Below, piece by piece: positions 55,141-64,000 of a DNA stretch of 64,000 bases. The position numbers were made by a program, and so were the translations under genes. The stretch is from Lotus japonicus (Eukaryota; Streptophyta; Magnoliopsida; Fabales; Fabaceae). Position 1 is the stretch's first letter, and each line of letters opens with the position of its first letter. The stretch is from NCBI RefSeq assembly GCF_012489685.1, contig NC_080042.1, forward strand, positions 59,935,069 to 59,999,068, in the 5' to 3' direction. The notes under the pieces were generated by a model. It did not search any database, had not been told where the DNA came from, and was given only the letters and a program-made list of their open reading frames with translations.

Positions 55141-56080
55141 ATTCAGGACTTGTGAAGAAAGGTGCTATGGGATGGAGGGTAAAAGGTGGGGACATTGTCC
55201 AAGGACCATTACCAAAGAAATCATTTTATCAAGGACCATTACCAGATAAACCTTCTCAGCAGGTAGCTATCATTTGAACTTGTGCTTGTTGATCCATTGT
55301 CCATTGAATGATAAAATAATAAAAAAACCAATGAAATTGGATCAATGATTTCTCTTTAAAATAGATCTAATCCAATATGGAGACACCCTAATTTCAAACA
55401 TGAATTTTAGGGGCTTTCTTGACACTAAAATATACATGCATGAAGGTTATTGTTGTATATCTATTTCAATAGCCATAGCTTATCTAGTGAGGGGCTGGCA
55501 GGGGTCATCGCCCCCAAGAATTCTGAAATTTTCACCGTCTATATGTATTAATCTGAGTTAAAAAAAGGAATTTGTCGTTCCAACTGAGACATTATCATTC
55601 AGATGTTTCCCGAGATCCTAATTTATGAAAAATTTCCAGTTTATCCTAGTTTTACCAGAAGTTAGTTGAAATTGGAAAAACAACAATATTTCAACTTGTT
55701 GATAGATTGATATGTCTTGTTTTGACATTCTCTGTTTCAACAACATCTACAGAGTGATCTTTTTCTGCAATAAAAGTTGTTAAGACTCGGTTTGACAACA
55801 AAATTGAAGATGATCTTCTCAAAAATTTATTAGTTGTATACAAGGGCGTAGCCAGAATTTTCACACCGGGGGGACTATTGATCAAACAAAATAATTATAT
55901 GTGCATGTTTGATAATACTATAAAAAATTATTGTGGACAAAAATAATGTGGAGTTACTTTTATCGACTATAATTTTGGTTTAGCGTGATTTTTATTGTGT
56001 ATCAAAACATTCACCATTATTAGAAAGAAAAAATAATATTTTTCGTCATGAACACAAGTGTATGCTTATATATAATTATA

Positions 56081-56900
56081 CTAGTATTTTTTACCCGTGC
56101 GATGCACGGGGGTATTCATTTTATTTTTTGTGTTATTTTTTAAAAGATATTTTACCGATTAAAAGAATAAAATTTATTTTAGATATAAGAAATCATAAAT
56201 TTGTATGTTTTTTTACTGAATGTTTGTTTTTATTTTTTCGGGTAGCTCTTTTTTTAATCTTTTTGTCGTTGTTTTCCTAAATGCTCAATTTATGACTTTT
56301 CAATTTTCATATCTATTGAATAGATTTTTTATATAGATTTGAAGTAATATATAGTTTTCCGATGTATTGAAAAAAAAAGTAATGGATATATGATATTTTT
56401 TTTCCAATTGAAATAATTACATTGAGAATAAAATTGAGAACGTATCGTTCCACATTTCCTATAAATACGGACATTTTGTAATAGTCAGTTCAAATCATAA
56501 TTTAAATCAAAATATTCTATATATTCATTATTAAATAAGAAATAATCTATATATAGGAAATAATTAATCCTAATTAGTTTAGATTTTAAATCATAAATCA
56601 TCTATGTATTTACTTTTAAAAATGTATTTAAAATTAAATTAAATGATATTTTATTTTTAAAATCACGATTAATAAATAAAAATAATTTTTTTATCTAATC
56701 TCTTGCAAAATAATAATGTATGCATGTTATTTTTTAATACCTTAAAGTGAAACAATCAAGCATTTCTTAACGTACCCATTATTATAGAGATACCTCATCC
56801 TAGTTAATTTTTTATAAATCATTTGCTGAAACAATCAAACATTTCTTAACGTACCCATTATTATAGAGATATCTCCTCCAAGTTATTTTTTTATAAATCA
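56081..56900 (-). mobile_element. Helitron, 3' end visible (element 1)
   Basis: On the minus strand the terminus is a 7-bp-stem hairpin cccgtgcatcgcacggg (56094-56110), then taaaaaata and CTAG, followed by T: the standard Helitron 3' end and A/T insertion site. The end of the element at its other side is not determined; I show it up to the next Helitron end. Contains a 79-bp direct duplication (56749 and 56828). Confidence 0.65.
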
Positions 56901-57100
56901 CTAGTATTTTTTACCCGTGCGATGCACGGGAATCTCCATTTTTGTTCTTTTATGATTTTTTTAAATATGTGTTTTTTTTAAAAGATATTTTATGAATTTA
57001 AAGAATAGAAATTATTTTAGATATAAGGAACATAAATTTGTCAGTTTTTTTTGTGTTGAGTGTTTGTTTTTATTTTTTGAGTAACTATTTTTTTTATCTT
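56901..57100 (-). mobile_element. Helitron, 3' end visible (element 2)
   Basis: Same CTAG and hairpin (56914-56930) and about 190 bp similar to 56081-56270. Extent to the right unknown. A decayed third hairpin-like motif (gactcgtgcagcgcac) lies near 57118. Confidence 0.65.
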
Positions 57101-58461
57101 ATTTATCTTGGTCTTGTGACTCGTGCAGCGCACAAGGTTTTTTTATAGGAAAATGTTAGTTATTAGCAATTAGTTCCTTCATCAGGGTTTGAACCTGACC
57201 TCTTCACACTTCATATCCCTCAAGCCTTATGTCTCATAACGATTATCACTTGACCTAACCATTGGGGACATTCTTTTTTCTTTTAAGCGTGATTTTTTTC
57301 AAAATAAGGTCGAATTGCGAGCGCAATTTAATACACCAAACATAAAATTTTAAAAATTTAAAGGATAACTTAATTTTAGATATAATAAATGTTTGGAAGT
57401 TTTATTTTGGAATTAATTTATCATGTATAGCTGCCATCACCACTGCAGTTGCCTTCATCGCTGCCATCAGTAAAGGACGCGCCAGTGACTGTGGCACTGG
57501 TGGTGGCAGCAGTTAAGGTTGAAGTGTTAGCGGTGATGATGGCAGCAGAAGAGACGATGATGACGGTGAAAATGTAAACAAAAAGTTAAAACATACATGT
57601 TTTCCTAAATTTGAAGAATTAAAAATGAAAACATAAAATGTTTTAACAAACCATATATTCATTAAACTGTTTTCCAATGTTTTTCCTCAAATTTTATTGC
57701 GATTAGGTAATAGAAAACGGTATGAAATATATTAATTTGAATACAATTAAAATTACCAATTTCTATTAATTATATCCCGTGATAATATTTTTATTACCAA
57801 ACAGTAAAAAAACTAAGTGCAGGTGAAAAGGTTTTTTTTGAAATAAATAGGTGAAAATGTTAGTAGAAAGTTTTTGGTTACATAGTAGAAAGTTTATTAT
57901 TAAATTCATATATTAAATTTAATGTAATCTTTCAAAAATAATCAATGTAAGAATCCCAAACTTTAATTGCTAAGGATTAAAATTCAATATTAATAATAAT
58001 TGACATATTTTATTAATCCAAAATAATTTAGCATGTCCTATAGAATTTCATAACTAATATTAAATAAAAACTAAATAAATTTAGTTGTAGGTCAAAGGGT
58101 TAGTAGAATGTTTATTTTTACATTTATATCAAATTTAATGTAAAATCCCAACCTTTGGTTGCTAAAGATTAATTTAAATATTAATTAATATATTGTATAA
58201 ACAAAAAATAATTAATCATCTTTTTATGGAATTCTGTAACTGATATAATTTTCTTTAATATTACTATTAATTAATTTATTATATAAAAATGATATGATAT
58301 CTTATGGTATTTCATACCTAATTTTAAACTTTTTTATGTATATTTCGGGATGAATGTGTTTGTACTATGGATAAAAGTGCAATCATTTTATTTATTTGTG
58401 GTTTTTACCCCTATTTTTCCAAAAGGTCACATTAATTAATTTTTTTTTCTATATAACCATT
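57101..58461. other. AT-rich intergenic DNA
   Basis: SINE-like boxes at 57175-57265; a gctgccatca/gatgatggcagc inverted-motif patch at 57430-57560 that could fold. Otherwise very AT-rich with no gene. Confidence 0.4.
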
Positions 58462-58656
58462 TAGAGTTTAATGGATATACACTGTTGGTGTAAAACAGTT
58501 TTACAATGACAACCAATCACAACGTACCACGTAGGAGGAATAATAACTTTCATTTTAAATTATTATTAAAACAAAGATCTATTTGATGATGTGGCGGAAT
58601 TCAATTGGATGACTGTGTAAAATCTATTTACACTGACGGTGTATATTCATTTAATT
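58462..58656. mobile_element. MITE with ~42-bp terminal inverted repeats
   Basis: gagtttaatggatatacactgttggtgtaaaacagttttaca at the left mirrors tgtgtaaaatctatttacactgacggtgtatattcatttaattc at the right with several mismatches. A half copy occurs at about 7848-7920. No clear target duplication by eye. Confidence 0.75.
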
Positions 58657-59395
58657 CAACAATTTAATTGATTTTGAAGTCATTCTTAACTAAAAAATTT
58701 CAAGTTGTATTATTAAATATTATATTATAATTTTTCAATTAATTTGTACTTTTTTGAATTTTGAATTTTTTCTTTCAAATCACATGTTTTTTATCAATTT
58801 CATTTTTTTTAATTTAAATTATTTGCACTTTATTTTCAAATTATATTTTATATTTTATATTTTTTGTCTTTTTATTTTATTTTTAGTGGGAACTTTTTTT
58901 ACATTCATATCAAATTTAATGTTTAAACTGTTAACTTTCATTTAGGATTGCATTATTTAATTTTGATTTAAATGTAAAAATTAGTTTATTGCATAAAGTT
59001 CAAGTAACTTATATGAGCTAACAAAAGGCATTCATCATTTAAATGTAAAAAATTAGTTTATTGCACAAGTGGGATTGTCAAATTGGGTATAAAACTGAAA
59101 GTTATAATTAATCCAACAATTTCATAATATACAAATTTTCTGTTTTTTTTATAATTGTTTTTCCAATGCTCTAGGGTCCCAACTATTATCAGGGGAAAGA
59201 AGGGAGGGGTATAATGGTAAAAAATCATGGGAAAGGGATAAGAGAGAGATATATAATAGTTATGAGATAGGACTATAATAGTAATATTTTTTTGGTCTAA
59301 ATTGCTTCTGGTAAATGTCTCCACCATGCTCCATGAGTTACTCACCCTAGCCTTTACTGATCCAACATGGTCTTTCGGTGTCAACTTTAAAAAAA

Positions 59396-59660
59396 GGCTA
59401 AAAAGCATTTTTGGTCCCTGATGTTTCAAGTTTGTGCAAATTCTGCCCCTATCTATTTTTGTCGATGTTTCTACCCCTCATGTTTTCAAACAGTGCACCG
59501 TCTACCCCTGACGGAGGGGTAGACGATGCACTGTTTGAAAACATGAGGGGTAGACGATGCACTGTTTGAAAACATGAGGGGTAGAAACATCGACAAAAAT
59601 AGAGTAGGGGCAGAATTTGCACAAACTTGAAACATCAGGGGCCAAAAGTGCATTTTAGCC
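59396..59660. mobile_element. Fold-back Mutator-like MITE, 265 bp, perfect 9-bp duplication
   Basis: Nearly the whole element is an inverted repeat: ggctaaaaagcatttttggtccctgatgtttc mirrors gaaacatcaggggccaaaagtgcattttagcc. Flanks are ttaaaaaaa at 59387-59395 and 59661-59669. The right arm carries an extra tandem copy of 31 bp (aggggtagacgatgcactgtttgaaaacatg). Confidence 0.9.
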
Positions 59661-59663
59661 TTA

Positions 59664-60135
59664 AAAAAACTAACTTAAGTAAGTAAATTTATATATAATA
59701 GATTAAATGATACAAAAATATGAAAAACAAAAACATAACCAAGTAAGAAATGAATCCTTCTCCTTATCAATAAGTTTGATGAGTTTAGCATTACAGCTTC
59801 CGGAACCATCTTTAATCAAAGTAGTTTGCAAGACCCTGCACAACTATCATCAAGATCAAGATTCTGCAAACCCTATGAAAAAACTAACTTAAATAAGTAA
59901 ATTTAGATACAATAGATTAAATGGTACAGAAATACGAAACAAAAACATAACTAAGTAAAAAATGAATCCTTCTCTTTCTCAATAAGTTTGATGAGTTTAG
60001 CATTACAGCTTCTGGAACCATCTTTAATCAAAGTAGTTTGCAAGACCCTCCACAACTATTATCAAGATCAAGATCCTGCAAACCCTTGCAAGACCCTCCA
60101 CAACTATTATCAAGATCAAGATCCTGCAAACCCTA
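59664..60135. repeat. Tandem duplication, units of ~215 bp plus a 46-bp third piece
   Basis: aaaaaactaactta...gatcaagat(t/c)ctgcaaaccct occurs at 59664-59878 and 59879-60094, and its last part (tgcaagaccctccacaac...) again up to about 60135. The apparent frames across it (MSLALQLLEPSLIKVV...) probably reflect an old gene piece, but no family is recognised. Confidence 0.8.
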
Positions 60136-63100
60136 CCACTTCAGAACCCACTATGGACACCAATTCAGAACCAACAATTGACGAAGAAAAAGAAGGGATA
60201 GGATGCGAAACAATGCAGAGATGTGCAGATTGCAATGTAGGGATGTGTAGATTGCATGTTCAGATTGAGAAAAGCTAGGTAAATGTCACAACTAACATGT
60301 GAGGAGAAACTCCCCTAAGCATATGAATGATATGATCCGCCCAACAACTCTTCGAAATAGTTAAAGGGCTATACAACATCCAAATCTCTCAGTGATAGCT
60401 AAAGGGCTAATTCACAGGAAAGAAAGCAACTCAGCAACAACTACCCCAGTTCGAACCTTAAACCTTTAGAGCTAAGAGCAACTATCATTTGGCAGTGATG
60501 CTTAAACCTTGAATAGAAGATATCATTTATTAATGGGATGCATTACATTTGCTTTGCTAAATATATGTTATACTGAAGCCCTTTTAATTTAGGGCCTAAA
60601 CTTTTTCATTTATAAAATATATATATTAGACTACTGATCAGTATGGTCATAATCCAAATTTTAACTTCTTCCTAAATATAGATTAGACTACTAATTGTAT
60701 AAGCTGAACATATTGCCTTGCTAAAGTTACAGATTTATCATATATGTATATAGCCAAATATGGGACTACATATAGCTTTGCTGTTATGGAAAATATTGAA
60801 GTAAATCTTTACAAACTTTTAAAAATTAATTAAATAGAGGATATGGATTCAATTATCAAAAGACAAAGGTGGCGAAAACTGTATATGCAAAGTTCAAAGG
60901 TGACATTTTCAAAATGTACAGGTTTGGGAAGAAAATGATTCCAAAATTTATATAAGAAAAAACACATAATGGAACAACTTGTAAAACCTCAAAACAAAAG
61001 TAAGAATTTACTTACCGGGTCCGGAAGTGGGAAACGGATTGCATGCGGGTAAAGGCTGAGGCTGAGGCCTTGCAATAGCACATCCATGACTCAGCCTTCA
61101 AATTCTCCATCTCTTATAACATGTTTGAATTCCCTTTATACCCACGCTCTTCTCTAACTAATGCCTTGAGCATGTTATAGCATGTTTGAATCCCCTTTAT
61201 TCCCAGGTTCTTCTCTAACCAATGCCTTTAGCATGTCTAGCTGTGAACAGTTTTCGATAAGCACCACCTGAATTTGGAAATGTGTTAGTAAAGATCTCAA
61301 CCATTTGAAAAGTAAATTGTGAACATTTTTCAACTTCAATAGCTCTCAATCTTATTTTCTGAAATGGAGAAACATAACAAAGAGAAACACTTAAAGGACT
61401 AAAAAATATAAATCAATTATTTAGCAACCAACCATCCTCCCATCAACAAACAAAATCAATTTAAGGGAGTAGCTACATGGGGGAATAAAACAATCTTATC
61501 AATGCTTACACCATAAATAAAAAGAAAAAATCATTTAGATCATTGTAGAATGCACCTGGTGAAGTCATGATTTCTTTTAACTTGAAGAAGGAGAGTATAA
61601 ACTAATATCAGTCCCCATCTCATCATCTAAAAGCTTTGAGTTGTGGAAAACTCCTAAACCTCAAATGAAAAAATAAACATGGCGATTACTTTTCGTTCCT
61701 CTGGTCATTGTTATCATGAAACCTTTGGATTGACAACTGTTTATTCACTTATAAGGTCTCCTTGAAATTTCAATCTAATTATCATCTTTGATCCTTCTAA
61801 TCATCTAATTTAAATATATTGTGAAACAGTTAGAATCAAGTAGAGTTGGGATTTTACATCCCTCAAGTGGCTAAAAATAGATCCCTCCTTAAACAAAGGC
61901 ACTTCCAGAATCTCAAATTGTAGAACATCAAAGCTTTGCAGAAAGTACAACCGGCACAATTTCCAAGCAATTGGATAACAAAATTGACAATGCATACATA
62001 AGCTTATGATTAAATAGAAAGAAAGGAAGATTACCCAAGGTTGCTCAAAGCCAGGGTAATAAAGATGGTGTAGAGGACCCTTCTGATGAAAGTAATCAGA
62101 AACATTAAATTAATTAGTACAGTTGGTGAAATCAAAAACCTCAAAGTCTTCATCGTAATCACCAAAAGATGGAATTTGCGAGCAAAACCTTATGCAAGGA
62201 AAACATAATGTAAGGGTCTGAAATGGCATGTTAATGAAGCTCCTAATAGTAACAACAAAGCACTACACACCTGTAGAGATTCGAAATCCATAAACGGAGT
62301 TAGAAAGCGAATGAAGATGCGAAATGGTGAATAATGGAAACCATAAAAGGCTTTTGAACGGAAAATCAAAAATCAATCGACATAGAGCGGATATGAAAAA
62401 ACTCCAATTCTCAATAGGTAAAACAAAAAGAGGGAGGTAAATGAAAAGAAAGAAACAGAGAAGAGAAAATCAGGTAGAAAAAGTGTTACCCTCTGTAGAC
62501 ATTCGAAATCCGCCACCATTTTCTTCTTTTACGCCCTAGACTTTTACCGCTCTTCTCTCCTCTTCTTCTTTGTTGTCTTCATCTTCTGATTCCAAACCCT
62601 ACATGGTTTCCATTTCTGATTCCAAGCCTGCAATTCGCTATTTATTCTCATTTCGGATCCAAAAACGGGTTGTTTATAGAGAAACTGACGAAATTAAATT
62701 AAAGAGAGGAGGAGAAGAACGTTCTCACCGGATGCAATGTGCGTTTTGAATGGGATAGGAAGAATAAAAGACGCCAATACCTTATGCAATTGAAAGCGCA
62801 AAGAGCATTTAGATCTATGATTTTAGATGCTCAAAGAAAGGGAATGAACGACTGAGATTGATTCTGGGGTGAAATAATTAGTATATTTACTAAAATAGCC
62901 ATATACAAATTTCAAGTATAGTACAATAAAGTATTGAAGTACTAAATTGCCCTTCAAGGTGCAGAGACTCTCCCTTTATAGAGTTTATAGATTTTTCGTT
63001 AAGTATGTGAAGGGAGAAAATGCACATAATAAGTATGTTACGAGTGTGAAAATGTAATTAATAACAATGTAGAAATATGATACTTTTTCTATTTCACTTT

Positions 63101-64000
63101 TGCGTTGAAACACATGAATTACAAACTACCAAAATTTATATCTCATATTTATCTCTTATTTAGTAATAAACCTTTTAGTAATTTTATATCTAATAGTTTT
63201 ACTTTATTTTATTCAAACAACATTCAGTTTTTAAATTTACTTTTTGGTATAATTTCTACGTACAAATTCAATTTTTTATAGTTTATTTTATCAAATTTCA
63301 TTTTATCAAACATAATTTTATTCAATAGTGATTCAAACGGACTCTACATAGAAAATCAATTCATATTTTTTATAAATATATTAATAGTTTGAGTGTAAGA
63401 GATACGAACTAAAAACTATATTTGTTATCTAAAAAACTAATAGAAAAATAACACATAATAATTGGTATGAAATATTTATCATAAAGATCAATGATGTTAA
63501 TATTTATATCTAGTATAGTGGTAATTCATTCTCATAATATTCTTGTTGATAAGGGTTCGACTCTCATTCATACAGTTTTGTTCATTTTTCGTACTGTGTT
63601 AACTCTTACTTTATATATTCTTTATTACAGGGGCTAGATAAAAAATTACATAGTATCGGTGTGAAAATTTAAAATATCGGGGGTGTGGAACACCGGTAAG
63701 CTACCCTGGTGGCTCCGCCCCGGGTTGTATATATCTAGAGAGAAATTGCTGAAAAAATCTTCGTTGATACAATAATAGATAAATTTAGTACTATGAAAGA
63801 ATGAAGAGTTGTATTTAATTTTTTTTATTATTTAAATTTTATATAATATTCAATGAAGATTTTTTTAGTCTTATGGTTCGCCCCCCAAGAAGAAAATCCT
63901 GGATACACCTCTGTCAATAGCGCATCAAATTTATTTGTTATCTAATATTTTTGTATCATTTTTTTACTATTCATATAATAATACCGTCTTGTACAAAAAA
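60136..64000. other. Intergenic DNA, no supported gene
   Basis: Holds a ~60-bp direct duplication (61119-61237: gcatgtttgaatyccctttat...ctctaac...atgcc), a few isolated exon-like fragments on the minus strand between 62110 and 62535, SINE-like boxes at about 63500-63585, and at 63640-63720 an element-like end (ggtggctccgcccc). I could not assemble a gene from these. Confidence 0.4.

Noticed and set aside
60160..60278. Frame with cysteines (RCADCNVGMCRLHVQ) after the tandem duplication.
   Set aside because: Looks like the end of some zinc-binding exon, but it is short, depends on a frame through the duplicated region, and matches no family I can name.
62110..62535. Possible small RIN4/NOI-like gene on the minus strand (fragment SQIPSFGDYDEDFEVFDFT at 62110-62188; candidate first exons MDFESLQ at 62271-62291 and MVADFECLQR near 62533).
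   Set aside because: Neither candidate first exon joins the second in the right phase with standard splice sites, and the fragment ends in a stop before the rest of the motif. Similar gatttcgaat(g/c)tctacag repeats are noted but no gene can be supported.

Overview
This window is plant nuclear DNA, most likely from a papilionoid legume. It is AT-rich, has multi-exon genes with GT-AG introns, and carries a Kunitz protease-inhibitor gene of legume type. It is full of plant mobile elements: SIRE/Maximus-like Ty1/copia LTR elements, Stowaway, Tourist, hAT and Mutator-like MITEs, and Helitron ends. No organelle or bacterial feature was seen.

Left arm (1-10.9 kb): a minus-strand cluster. It holds the edge of one gene with a 'putative plant transposon protein' domain (1-256), a complete 11-exon Ulp1/C48 SUMO-protease-like gene (2171-5099; catalytic His, Asp and Cys all visible), and a second gene of the first family (5406-6056). 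A 192-bp satellite array follows (7463-9295), split by a 608-bp insert. After it comes a small two-exon, possibly B3-like gene (9965-10579) with an in-frame 57-bp duplication.

Centre (10.87-38.69 kb): one very young retrotransposon complex. A 5'-truncated copy A (RT/RNase H, ORF3, antisense ORF, LTR) shares its LTR with a full-length copy B (LTR, gag, +1-frame pol, ORF3, antisense ORF, LTR). ORF3 of copy B is broken by two independent insertions, in opposite orientations and each with its own 5-bp target duplication. The inserts are related elements that encode only Gag and have lost the Gag zinc knuckle. Removing them on paper gives an ORF3 of exactly the same length as copy A (3015 bp). Pol of copy B has one in-frame amber codon in RT. 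The antisense ORF (130 aa, coiled coil, own TATA box) is open in both copies.

Right arm (38.7-64 kb): a FAR1/FHY3-related (FRS) gene on the minus strand (38997-42312) with two compensating frameshifts, then a graveyard of elements: a Tourist MITE; a copia LTR holding a Stowaway that itself holds a hAT MITE; a copia RNase H relic; a GRF zinc-finger relic; a probable solo LTR with 5 x 59-bp repeats; triplicated segments; a 990-bp Mutator-like element; Helitron 3' ends; and a fold-back Mutator-like MITE with a perfect 9-bp duplication. One clearly intact host gene stands among these, the Kunitz inhibitor (53045-53677). The last ~4 kb shows no gene I can support.

How it fits together: the most interesting link is that the N-terminal part of the retrotransposon's ORF3 ('envelope-like') shares five colinear motifs with the non-LTR genes beside the Ulp1 gene. 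This suggests a domain shared or exchanged between a retroelement and a host or DNA-transposon gene cluster.
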